This document shows, one piece after another, positions 15,621 to 23,475 of a DNA stretch of 64,000 nt. A program made the position numbers and the translations under genes. The stretch is from Modestobacter sp. VKM Ac-2977. GTDB lineage: Bacteria; Actinomycetota; Actinomycetes; Mycobacteriales; Geodermatophilaceae. The first letter of the stretch is position 1. Each line of letters opens with the position of its first letter. Below the pieces are notes generated by a model. It was not told where the DNA came from. It worked only from the letters and a program-made list of their open reading frames with translations, and did not search any database. The stretch spans positions 310,001 to 374,000 of the forward strand of contig NZ_JAPVBQ010000001.1 in the NCBI RefSeq assembly GCF_026968045.1, written 5' to 3'.

Positions 15621-16595
15621 TCAGGTGGACGGTGGGCCGGACAGTGCCCGGCCCAGCGCGTCGCCAGACTGCCATGCACCGGCGACCTTGGACGGCGCGG
15701 ACCAGCCGTCACCGCACAGACCCACCCCGTCGGTGAGGACGAACGGCTCGTCCCGGGGGGTCGTCGGCTTCGCCCAGCTCCACCGGTGGACGTGGGTCCA
15801 CACCGGGTCCTCGTCGATCCCGAGCACGGCGCGCACGGCGGCGACCACGGCCGGGACCGCGCCCTCGGGCGCGTCCAGGTGGGCGGCGGCGGTCTCGGGC
15901 GTCGTGTGGGCGACGAGCACGGGGGCGCCGTCCCCGCGCCGGTCGCCGTCGTCGGCCAGCCAGTCCAGCACCGGGGAGTCGTGCACGAAGACGCCGTGCA
16001 GGTCGGCGGGCCAGCGGCGGTCGGGCCAGCCGAGCGCCACCGCGAGCGTCGGCTGCCAGCCGCCGGTGCCCAGCGCGCCGGCGATGGCCGAGCCGGTGGG
16101 CAGCAGTCGGGCCGCCTGCGGGTCGGGCATGGCCAGGACGACGGCGGCCGCCGGGTCGCCGTCGACGGCCGGGTGCCCGCCGGCCCCGGGGGTCACGGCC
16201 TGCACCGTGCGCTCCAGCTGCACGTCCAGCCCGGTGGCGAGGTCGACGACCAGGCCGCGGAGGCCGCCGGCGGTGCCGTACCGCAGCGGCCCGGACGTCG
16301 TCCGCTCGATGCCGGCCGGGCCGGCGACCGCGAAGGTGTCGGTCCACGGCCGGACCAGTCCGCGGTCCACCCACCCGGCGACGACCCGGGCGAACCCGTC
16401 GTCCTCGCCCACGGTGAAGTAGGAGGCGCCCAGGTCGACGGTGCGGCCGTGCAGGGTCCGGCCGCCCATCCGGCCGCCGAGCCGGCGGCCCCGGTCCAGG
16501 ACCTGCACCGGCAGCCCCCGGTCGGCCAGGGCCCGGGCGCAGGCGATGCCGGCGATGCCGCCGCCGACGACGGTCGTGGTCTCCGCGTTGCTCAC
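15621..16595 (-). CDS. FAD-dependent amine oxidase-like protein (renalase-like)
   Basis: This 324-residue flavoprotein has the dinucleotide-binding motif VVGGGIAGIACARALADRG at the N-terminus and RRLGGRMGGRT next to it, as in renalase and protoporphyrinogen-oxidase-like enzymes. The C-terminal FAD motif is GVGLCGDGWSAPSKVAGAWQSGDALGRAL. Middle residues TVDLGASYFTV are typical of the renalase-like group, which oxidises small nicotinamide-type or amine substrates; the true substrate is unknown. The GTG at 16595 was preferred to an ATG eight codons earlier because it starts right at the conserved strand. It is divergent from the methyltransferase gene. Confidence 0.85.
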   Translation of the reverse strand: MSNAETTTVVGGGIAGIACARALADRGLPVQVLDRGRRLGGRMGGRTLHGRTVDLGASYFTVGEDDGFARVVAGWVDRGLVRPWTDTFAVAGPAGIERTTSGPLRYGTAGGLRGLVVDLATGLDVQLERTVQAVTPGAGGHPAVDGDPAAAVVLAMPDPQAARLLPTGSAIAGALGTGGWQPTLAVALGWPDRRWPADLHGVFVHDSPVLDWLADDGDRRGDGAPVLVAHTTPETAAAHLDAPEGAVPAVVAAVRAVLGIDEDPVWTHVHRWSWAKPTTPRDEPFVLTDGVGLCGDGWSAPSKVAGAWQSGDALGRALSGPPST

Positions 16596-16645
16596 CCGGT
16601 CGATCCTGCTGGCGGCCACCGGATCGTGCGCGTCGGGGGCCGGGG

Positions 16646-17467
16646 ATGATCGTCGGCGTGCCCGTCCCCCCTGTGCTGATCACCGACCCGGCCGACGAGC
16701 GGGTCGCCGACTTCCGCGACCTGTTCGCCGGCGACCGCAAGCCCGGGACCGAACGCGGCACCGGACCGGTGATCGTGGAGGGGGTGCCGGCGGTCCAGCG
16801 GCTGCTCGCCTCGCCCTACCCGGTGCGCAGCGTCTTCGGCATCCCCGGGCGGGTGGCCGACCTGCAGCTGCCCGACGACGTGCCGGCCTACGAGGCCGAC
16901 CGGTGGGTGCTCTCCGACGTCATCGGGTTCCGGCTGACCCGGGGCGTGCTCGCCTCCGCCGACCGGCTGCCGCCGGCGGACCTGGACGAGCTGCTGGCCG
17001 GCCCCGACCCGGCCGCGCCGCGCCGGCTGGCGGTGCTCGAGGGGCTCAACGACCACGAGAACATCGGGTCGATCGCCCGGTCGGCGATGGCCCTCGGGGT
17101 CGACGGCCTGCTGCTGGACCCCACCTGCGCGGACCCGCTGTACCGGCGGTGCGTGCGGGTGTCGATGGGGCACGTGCTGTCCCTGCCGATCGCGGTGCTG
17201 GGCACCTGGCCGACGGACCTGGACCGGCTGCACGACGCGGGCTACCTCACGGTGGCGCTGACCCCGGCGGCCGACGCCGTGGACCTGGGGGACGTCGACC
17301 TCGCCGCCCACCCGCGCACCGCCGTCCTGCTCGGCGCCGAGGGCCCCGGGCTCACCGACGCGGCGAAGGCGGCCGCCCGGGTACGTGCCCGGATCCCGAT
17401 GCGCAGCGGGGTCGACTCGCTCGGGGTCGCCGCCGCGGCGGCGGTCGCCTTCGCCACGCTGCGCTGA
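16646..17467 (+). CDS. TrmH/SpoU-family RNA 2'-O-methyltransferase
   Basis: This 273-residue SPOUT methyltransferase probably uses SAM to 2'-O-methylate rRNA or tRNA. A substrate-binding N-terminal region (GPVIVEGVPAVQRLLASPYPVRSVF) precedes the knotted domain from about residue 125. SpoU motifs 1-3 are NDHENIGSIARSAMALGVDGLLLD, LGAEGPGL and IPMRSGVDSLGVAAAAAVAF. The target cannot be told by eye. ATG 16646 is used; GTG 16658, four codons later, is also plausible. Confidence 0.85.
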   Translation: MIVGVPVPPVLITDPADERVADFRDLFAGDRKPGTERGTGPVIVEGVPAVQRLLASPYPVRSVFGIPGRVADLQLPDDVPAYEADRWVLSDVIGFRLTRGVLASADRLPPADLDELLAGPDPAAPRRLAVLEGLNDHENIGSIARSAMALGVDGLLLDPTCADPLYRRCVRVSMGHVLSLPIAVLGTWPTDLDRLHDAGYLTVALTPAADAVDLGDVDLAAHPRTAVLLGAEGPGLTDAAKAAARVRARIPMRSGVDSLGVAAAAAVAFATLR

Positions 17468-17508
17468 CGTCGCGCGGCCAGGCGCTCGCGTCACGGCGTT
17501 CCGGCCCC

Positions 17509-17514
17509 TACCGT
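17509..17514 (+). promoter_or_regulatory. Probable -10 of the 17521 gene
   Basis: TACCGT fits TANNNT and lies six bases before the ATG at 17521, suggesting a leaderless message. No clear -35 is visible. Confidence 0.35.
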
Positions 17515-17520
17515 TCCGCC

Positions 17521-17733
17521 ATGACGTTCTGGATCGTGACCGGGGCCCTGCTGGTGGCGCTGCTCGCTGCGATGGCCCTGATGGACCGCCGGGCGAAGGC
17601 CCGCGGTGCCCGGTTGTCCGGCGACATCGCAGGCGGTCTGCGCGGCGCCTCCGTCCACGGGAACGTCGACGCCCACCGCGGCGCGGACGGCCAGGGGCAG
17701 CGCACGGGGCTGGGGGGCGTCAGCGGGATGTGA
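17521..17733 (+). CDS. Small single-span membrane protein, unknown function
   Basis: This 70-residue protein has one N-terminal membrane span (FWIVTGALLVALLAAMALM, residues 3-21), a basic stretch RRAKARGARLSG, and a Gly-rich hydrophilic tail. I do not recognise a family. Codon use matches its neighbours, and a -10-like TACCGT sits six bases before the ATG. The span with an N-out, C-in charge bias suggests a cytoplasmic tail. It is convergent with the general stress protein gene. Confidence 0.65.
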   Translation: MTFWIVTGALLVALLAAMALMDRRAKARGARLSGDIAGGLRGASVHGNVDAHRGADGQGQRTGLGGVSGM

Positions 17734-17756
17734 GGGGCGGCGGTGTGCCCGCTGCG

Positions 17757-18230
17757 TCAGCCGCGCAGGGAGAGCTTGGCGAGCTCGGCGCGGGCCTGCT
17801 CGGCGTGCTGCGGCGCGCACATCACGTCGTAGCGGCTGGCCACCACCTTGCTGGTGCTGGTGAAGTCGCGCTGCCCACGGCTGGTCGAGTAGCCGACCGC
17901 CCCGAAGACCGCACCGAAGACCAGCCCGATCAGCAGGCCGGTGAGCACCGAGCCGATCCAGCCGCCGCCGTCCGCGGCGAAGATGCCCAGCAGCAGGCCG
18001 ACGAAGAGCCCGAACCAGGCGCCGCTGGCCGCACCGGCGGCGATCGCCCGGCCCCAGCTGAGCCGGCCGGTGACCCGCTCGACCATCCGCAGGTCGGTGC
18101 CGATGATCGTCACGTTCTCGACCGGGAACTTCTCGTCGGAGAGGAAGTCCACCGCCCGCTGGGCCTGCTCGTAGTCCTCGTAGGACCCGACCTGTACGCC
18201 GCCGAGCGGCATGGACACCGAAGCTGACAT
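17757..18230 (-). CDS. General stress protein (GSP17M-like) with membrane domain
   Basis: This 157-residue protein has an N-terminal general-stress fold (VGSYEDYEQAQRAVDFLSDEKFPVENVTIIGTDLRMVERVTG). A Gly-rich paired hydrophobic region follows (about 65-115, AAGAASGAWFGLFVGLLLGIF and TGLLIGLVFGAVFGAVGYS), then a soluble end. It matches the YflT/GSP17M-type family that is abundant in actinobacteria under stress. Biochemical function is unknown. A GGAG ribosome binding site precedes the ATG. In the 150-bp upstream gap, GGGTAG on the minus strand (18316-18321) loosely resembles a SigB/SigF -10, but no good -35 supports it. Confidence 0.85.
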   Translation of the reverse strand: MSASVSMPLGGVQVGSYEDYEQAQRAVDFLSDEKFPVENVTIIGTDLRMVERVTGRLSWGRAIAAGAASGAWFGLFVGLLLGIFAADGGGWIGSVLTGLLIGLVFGAVFGAVGYSTSRGQRDFTSTSKVVASRYDVMCAPQHAEQARAELAKLSLRG

Positions 18231-18380
18231 GTCTGTCTCCGTTCCGCGCCGGCCTGCTGGCGGAGGCCGGACGTTCCGGCCACCCCTCGCATCCCGCAGG
18301 ACGACGACCGGCGTACTACCCGGAACGACCTCCGCGGACCCCCTGTTCCTCCGACCCCCTCCCGGGTCCTTCCCCCTTCA

Positions 18381-20249
18381 TCACACCAGGCTGTCGGCCC
18401 AGGCGCGGTGCAGGTCGGCGAACCGGCCGGCACCACCGACCAGCTCGGCGGGGGAGCCGTCCTCGACGACCCGGCCGGCCTCCATCACCAGCACCCGGTC
18501 GGCGATCTCCACCGTGGAGAGCCGGTGGGCGATGATCAGCGCCGTCCGGTCGGCCAGCAGCGTCTGCAGCGCCCGCTGCACCAGCACCTCGCTGGGCACG
18601 TCGAGGGAGCTGGTGGCCTCGTCGAGCACCAGCACCGCGGGGTCGGCCAGGAACGCCCGGGCGAAGCTGACCAGCTGGCGCTGACCGGCGGACAGCCGCC
18701 CGCCCCGCTTGGCGACCTCGGTGTCGTAGCCCTCCGGCAGCGCCCGGATGAACGCGTCAGCCCCGATCGCCCGGGCCGCCGCCTCGATCTCGGCCCGGCT
18801 GGCGTCGGGCTTGCCGAAGGAGATGTTGTCGGCGATCGACCCGGAGAACAGGAAGCTCTCCTGGGTCACCATCACCACCGCCCGACGCAGGTCGGCGTCG
18901 GCGAGCCGGTCCAGCGGGACGCCGTCCAGCCGCACCTGCCCGGCTCCCGGGTCGTAGAACCGGGCGGCCAGCCGGGCCAGGGTCGACTTGCCCGCGCCGG
19001 TCGCGCCCACGAGCGCGACGGTCTGCCCGGCAGGGATCGTCAGGTCCAGCTGCGGCAGCACGGTCGCGCCGCCGTAGCCGAAGCGGACGCCGTCGAAGAC
19101 GACTTCCCCGGCGGTCGGCGAGGGCAGCGGCAGCGGATCGGCGGGCTCCGGCACGCTGGAGCGCTCCTCCAGGACGCCGGACAGCTTCTCCAGCGCCGCA
19201 CTCGCCGACTGGTAGCTGTTGTAGAACATCGCGATGTCCTGCAGCGGGTCGAAGAAGCGACGCAGGTAGACCAGGAACGACAGCAGGAAGCCGACCTCCA
19301 GGTCGCCGTCCATCACCCGCAGCGCGCCGTAGCCGAGCACCGCGACGGTGACCAGGTTGCCGATCATGGTCACCGTCGGCACGAAGACGGCGATCAGCCA
19401 GAAGGCGCGGTGGTGGGCCTTCCGGTTGGCCTCGTTGAGCTCGGCGTGCAGGCCGTCGTTGCGCGGCTCCCGACGGAACGCCTGCACCGCCCGGATGCCG
19501 CCGAAGGTCTCGGTGAACTGCACGATCAGCGCGGCGATGGTCTGCCGGGTGCGCCGGTAGGCCACCGTGGAGCTGCGCTGGAACCAGCGGCCGACGAGGT
19601 AGAGCGCCGGGAGGCCGAGCAGCGCGACCAGGCCCAGGGGCAGGTCGAGCACCAGCATCAGGACGCCGATGGACACCACGCTGAACAGGGCGGTGAGCAG
19701 CCCGTCGAGCCCCTCGTCCAGCAGCTCGGCGAGCGCCTCGACGTCGCTGGTGAGCCGGCTGATCGTCTTGCCCGACGTGTACCGCTCGTGGAAGGACAGG
19801 GGCAGCCCCTGGACATGGGTGAACACCCGCCGCCGCAGGGTGAGCAGCACTGCCTGGCCGACCCGCCCGGAGCCGAGGAGGAACCGGTAGCGCAGCGCCG
19901 CGTCCAGCACGGCCGCGGCGACCATGGCCGCCGTCGTCCAGACCAGCGGCCAGGGATCGCCGTCCAGCAGCGCCGGGACGGCGACGTCGATGCCGATCCC
20001 GATCAGCAGCGGGCCGGCCAGCCAGGCCAGGTTCTGCACGACGATCACGGCCAGCAGCTGCCACAGCACCCGCCGGTGCGGACGCAGCAGCTCGCCGAGC
20101 AGCCGCCGGGAGCGGCCGCGGAGGAAGGAGCTGGCGGAGGTGTCGAGGTCGTCGGCGTCCTCGCCGGCCACGCCTCGCCAGTCGGCGTGTGCGTCCGCCG
20201 GTGCGCCGGTGGTGGTGGTCACGGCTGCGCCGGTGCCCGGGGTGGTCAT
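18381..20249 (-). CDS. ABC exporter subunit, permease-ATPase fusion (canonical half)
   Basis: This 622-residue half-transporter has six spans in residues 65-350 and a nucleotide-binding domain. Walker A is GATGAGKSTLARLAARFYD, signature LSAGQRQ, Walker B VLVLDEATSSLD with the catalytic Glu, and the switch His is in IIAHRLSTVEIADRV. Its ATG overlaps the stop of the upstream half-transporter (ATGA). Together they form a heterodimeric multidrug or lipid exporter of the TM287/288 or BmrCD kind, and this subunit supplies the intact catalytic Glu. Substrate is unknown. The 40-residue N-terminal tail is Thr/Ala-rich and acidic. Confidence 0.9.
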   Translation of the reverse strand: MTTPGTGAAVTTTTGAPADAHADWRGVAGEDADDLDTSASSFLRGRSRRLLGELLRPHRRVLWQLLAVIVVQNLAWLAGPLLIGIGIDVAVPALLDGDPWPLVWTTAAMVAAAVLDAALRYRFLLGSGRVGQAVLLTLRRRVFTHVQGLPLSFHERYTSGKTISRLTSDVEALAELLDEGLDGLLTALFSVVSIGVLMLVLDLPLGLVALLGLPALYLVGRWFQRSSTVAYRRTRQTIAALIVQFTETFGGIRAVQAFRREPRNDGLHAELNEANRKAHHRAFWLIAVFVPTVTMIGNLVTVAVLGYGALRVMDGDLEVGFLLSFLVYLRRFFDPLQDIAMFYNSYQSASAALEKLSGVLEERSSVPEPADPLPLPSPTAGEVVFDGVRFGYGGATVLPQLDLTIPAGQTVALVGATGAGKSTLARLAARFYDPGAGQVRLDGVPLDRLADADLRRAVVMVTQESFLFSGSIADNISFGKPDASRAEIEAAARAIGADAFIRALPEGYDTEVAKRGGRLSAGQRQLVSFARAFLADPAVLVLDEATSSLDVPSEVLVQRALQTLLADRTALIIAHRLSTVEIADRVLVMEAGRVVEDGSPAELVGGAGRFADLHRAWADSLV

Positions 20250-22069
20250 GGACAGCCCACCCCGCTCAGGTCGGTGCGGCTCCGGTCGGCGTCGATCGAC
20301 CCCGCCAGCTCCGATTCCGAGGAGAGCAGCGCCCGGTAGGCGGGCACCTGCGCGAGCAGGTCGGTGTGCCGCCCGACGGCGGTGATCCGGCCGTCCTCCA
20401 GCAGGGCCACCCGGTCGGCGAGCAGCACCGTGGAGGCCCGATGGGCGACCACCAGCGCCGTCGTCTCGGCGAGCACCTCGCGCAGCGCACGCTCGACGAG
20501 GGCCTCGGTGTGCACGTCCAGGGCGGACAGCGGGTCGTCGAGCACCAGCACCGACGGTCGGCCGAGCACCGCCCGGGCCAGCGCCAGCCGCTGCCGCTGC
20601 CCGCCGGACAGCGACAGGCCCTGCTCGCCGATCCGGGTGTCCAGCCCCCACGGCAGCTCGTGCACGAAGTCGGCCTGGGCCACCCGCAGCGCCTCGGCCA
20701 CCTCGGCGTCCCCGGCGTCCGGCCGGCCCAGCGTGACGTTCTCCCGGACGCTCATGGAGAACAGCGTCGCCTCCTCGAACGCCGTGGCCACCACGGTGCG
20801 CAGCTGGGCCAGCGGGAGGTCGCGGACGTCGTGCCCGTCGAGGGTGATCCGCCCGCCGGTGACGTCGTAGAGCCGGGCGACCAGCGCGGTCATCGTCGTC
20901 TTGCCCGACCCGGTGGCGCCGACCAGCGCGATCGTCTCGCCGGGCTCGACCTCGAGGTCGACGTCGGTGAGCACCGGGTCGCCGGCGCCGGGGAAGCGGA
21001 ACCCGACGTGCTCGAAGCGCAACCGGGCCGGCGTGCCCACGGCGGCGGGCCGGGCGCCGGGGGAGTCGGTGACGGTCAGCGGGGCGTCGAGCAGCTCGCC
21101 GATCCGGTCACAGGCGCTGGCCGTCTCCTGGGCCTGGGCGAGCAGGAAGCCCAGGGAGAGGATCGGCCACAGCAGCACGGTGAACAACGCGACGAAGCCG
21201 ATCAGCCCGCCGACGGTCAGGGCACCGCTGCCGACCGCCAGCGAGCCGCCCACCAGGATCACCGCCAGGGTGATCTGCGGCTGGAACTCGAACAGGCACC
21301 AGATCAGCGCGAGCGTGCGGACCTTGCCCAGTTCCATGTCGCGCAGCCGCAGGGCCTTGCGGTCGTAGCGGCCGAAGACCATCCCGCTGCGGCCGAGGGA
21401 CTTGACCACCCGGATGCCCTGGACGGCCTCCTCCACGTCGGTGGCCAGCTCGCCCTGCTCGTCCTGCACCAGCCGGGACTCGGCGTTGTACCGCTTCTCC
21501 AGCCGCAGTCCGAAGAAGACCAGCGGCAGGGTCGTGGCCAGCACCGCGACGCCCAGCGGCCAGTAGGTGACCACCAGCAGCACGCCGACGACGACGCAGG
21601 TGAGCAGGTTGACGATCAGGAAGACGGCGCCGAAGCCGACGAAGCGCCGGATGGTGGAGACGTCGGAGGTGGCCCGGGACAGCAGCTGACCGGAGGACCA
21701 GTGGTCGTGGAAGGCGACCGGCAGCCGCTGCAGCCGCTGGTACAGGGTGTCGCGGAGGTCGCGCTCGATCTGCAGGCTGCTGATGTTCATCGCCCAGCGG
21801 CGCAGGAAGAACAAGGCCGCCTCGGCGACGCCGAAGAGCAGCGCCAGGGCGAGCAGCGGGATCAGTGCGGAACGGTCGCCGCGGGCGATCGGCCCCTCGA
21901 CGATGGCCGGCGTGAGCAGCGGGACGGCCAGCTGGGCGAGGGTGGCGAGCAGTGCGCCGGTGAAGGTCAGCGCGATGAGCCCGCGGTAGGGACGGGCGAA
22001 GGGCAGCAGCCGGGTGAGCGCCGACAGCCGGCCCCGGGTGTCGTCGGCGGGGGCGGCGGTCTCGGTCAT
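20246..22069 (-). CDS. ABC exporter subunit, permease-ATPase fusion (degenerate half)
   Basis: This 607-residue half-transporter has six spans in residues 25-310 and a nucleotide-binding domain with Walker A GATGSGKTTMTALVARLYD and a perfect signature LSGGQRQRLALARAVLG. Walker B reads VLVLDDPLSALD, with Asp where the catalytic Glu should be. That is the hallmark of the degenerate site in heterodimeric ABC exporters, so it should work only with the downstream partner, whose Glu is intact. The EEA motif (TAFEEATLFS) near the Q-loop is in order. Transcription is leftward, and its start is 69 bp from the SepH stop. Confidence 0.9.
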   Translation of the reverse strand: MTETAAPADDTRGRLSALTRLLPFARPYRGLIALTFTGALLATLAQLAVPLLTPAIVEGPIARGDRSALIPLLALALLFGVAEAALFFLRRWAMNISSLQIERDLRDTLYQRLQRLPVAFHDHWSSGQLLSRATSDVSTIRRFVGFGAVFLIVNLLTCVVVGVLLVVTYWPLGVAVLATTLPLVFFGLRLEKRYNAESRLVQDEQGELATDVEEAVQGIRVVKSLGRSGMVFGRYDRKALRLRDMELGKVRTLALIWCLFEFQPQITLAVILVGGSLAVGSGALTVGGLIGFVALFTVLLWPILSLGFLLAQAQETASACDRIGELLDAPLTVTDSPGARPAAVGTPARLRFEHVGFRFPGAGDPVLTDVDLEVEPGETIALVGATGSGKTTMTALVARLYDVTGGRITLDGHDVRDLPLAQLRTVVATAFEEATLFSMSVRENVTLGRPDAGDAEVAEALRVAQADFVHELPWGLDTRIGEQGLSLSGGQRQRLALARAVLGRPSVLVLDDPLSALDVHTEALVERALREVLAETTALVVAHRASTVLLADRVALLEDGRITAVGRHTDLLAQVPAYRALLSSESELAGSIDADRSRTDLSGVGCP

Positions 22070-22138
22070 GGCCGGGTCAGGCTATGCCGGGGGACCGACG
22101 GGGACGAACGGATTACGAGCCGGGCCGAGCCGCTGGGT

Positions 22139-23176
22139 TCAGCGGTTCCGGCGGACCCCGAAGACGATGTCCTCCCAGGCGGGGATGCGGGCGCGCGGGT
22201 CCTCGTCCTCGCCGTCGAGCAGCGAGCCCAGCACCGCGGTGTCCTGGCTGTCGGGGTCGACCTCGTCGTAGGCGCTCCGGCGGGGGAGCCCGTCGTCCGG
22301 GCCGTCGCCGGCGGGGATCCCGCCGTCAGTGGCGGGTGCGGCGACCGGATCGCCGTCGGCCGGGACGTCGGCCCGGGCTTCGTCGTCCCGGGCTTCGTCG
22401 TCCCGGGCTTCCTCGTCCCGGGCTTCGTCGGTCGCCCCCTGGTCGTCCGCGTCGCCGTGGTCGTCGTCGGCCGGCTCGGCGTCGGACTGCGCCTCGTCCT
22501 CGCGGTGCTCGTCGCTGCGGACCACGGAGATCCCCCGGCGGGAGACCGGCGCGGCGGGCAGGCCGGCCGGGACGTCCGGGACGACCCGGACCAGCCGGGT
22601 GCCCTCGGCGAAGTCCATCGTCGTCGCGTCGACCGGGGTCACCGTCCGGGCCGGGATGTCGTAGCTCCAGCGGGTGCTGCCGGACTTGTGCCCGGCCTGC
22701 CAGTCCGCGCGCACCTGCCAGGTGCCGTCCTCGGCGCGGTGCGCGTCCCAGCCGACGGTCTCCAGGTCGGCGCCGAGCAGCCGCAGCCGCTCGGACATGA
22801 ACTGCTCCAGGGGCACGCTGGGCGTGCCCTCGGACAGCCGCACCCGCGCGCCGCGGGCCTGCTCGGCGACCCGGGCGCGCTCCTGCAGCACCGGGTGGGC
22901 GAAGCGCATGATCCGCTCGACCCGGGTGCCGGAGGCGTGCGCCACCTGTTCGGGGGTCTCGCCGGCCCGGATCCGGGCCTGGATGACCCGAGGGGGCAGG
23001 TCGTCGGCCACCTCGACCGGGGCCTGGCGCGGGGCCTCGATGCGGAGGGCCGCCCGCAGTCGGTCGTCCACGGGCAGCTCGAAGCGCTCGCCGTCGTCCG
23101 TCGAGTCGGGCGCGTCCGCGGCGAGCACCAGGCGCTCGCCGTCCTCGGAGAGCGCCAACAGGCGCAGGGAGCGCAT
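22139..23176 (-). CDS. sepH: Septation protein SepH
   Basis: This 345-residue actinobacterial cell division protein stimulates FtsZ assembly. It opens with MRSLRLLALSEDGERLVLA and has the SepH N-terminal domain (DUF3071) with its helix-turn-helix-like part (LPPRVIQARIRAGETPEQVAHASGTRVERIMRFAHPVLQER). The conserved YDIPARTVTPVDATTMDFAEGTRLVRV block follows. The remainder is acidic and disordered, with a short tandem repeat (RDDEA type), and it closes with the conserved basic C-terminal motif IPAWEDIVFGVRRNR. Length is typical. A divergent 299-bp gap separates it from the amidotransferase gene. Confidence 0.95.
   Translation of the reverse strand: MRSLRLLALSEDGERLVLAADAPDSTDDGERFELPVDDRLRAALRIEAPRQAPVEVADDLPPRVIQARIRAGETPEQVAHASGTRVERIMRFAHPVLQERARVAEQARGARVRLSEGTPSVPLEQFMSERLRLLGADLETVGWDAHRAEDGTWQVRADWQAGHKSGSTRWSYDIPARTVTPVDATTMDFAEGTRLVRVVPDVPAGLPAAPVSRRGISVVRSDEHREDEAQSDAEPADDDHGDADDQGATDEARDEEARDDEARDDEARADVPADGDPVAAPATDGGIPAGDGPDDGLPRRSAYDEVDPDSQDTAVLGSLLDGEDEDPRARIPAWEDIVFGVRRNR
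22372..22431. repeat. Four tandem 15-bp repeats inside sepH
   Basis: The unit CCCGGGCTTCGTCGT is repeated four times end to end, with single-base changes in copies 3 and 4. It encodes an (A-R-D-D/E-E)-type acidic repeat in the disordered linker of SepH. Such in-frame minisatellites vary in copy number between strains. Confidence 0.85.
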
Positions 23177-23351
23177 GGGGGCGGCCTCCAGGAGGGGCTC
23201 GGTGCGATCGCGGACCAGACCAGCGTCACGCTAACGGCGCACCGTCGGGCCCGCGCCGTCGACACGCCCGGTACGGCGCGTCGGCTCGACAAGGGCCCTC
23301 GCGGCGTCCTCGTGCCGGCCGGGAGGCCCGGTCGCCGCCCGCCGGGGCAAC

Positions 23352-23364
23352 GACCAGAATGGTC
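23352..23364. promoter_or_regulatory. Short inverted repeat in the sepH-amidotransferase divergent region
   Basis: GACCA-gaa-TGGTC is a perfect 5-base inverted repeat with a 3-base centre, 112 bp before the amidotransferase start. It could be a regulator site for the osmolyte-type cluster. I see no other distinct motif in the 23177-23475 gap. It is short enough to be chance. Confidence 0.25.
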
Positions 23365-23475
23365 ACCTCGGCAGCCCCGGACCCGCCCGGCCACGTGCCG
23401 ACGACGACGGCGGGGGACGGTGGGACATCAGGCCGGCGCAGTGCGGCGCCGTTCCAGGACAGGGGAGGGGCGCAC

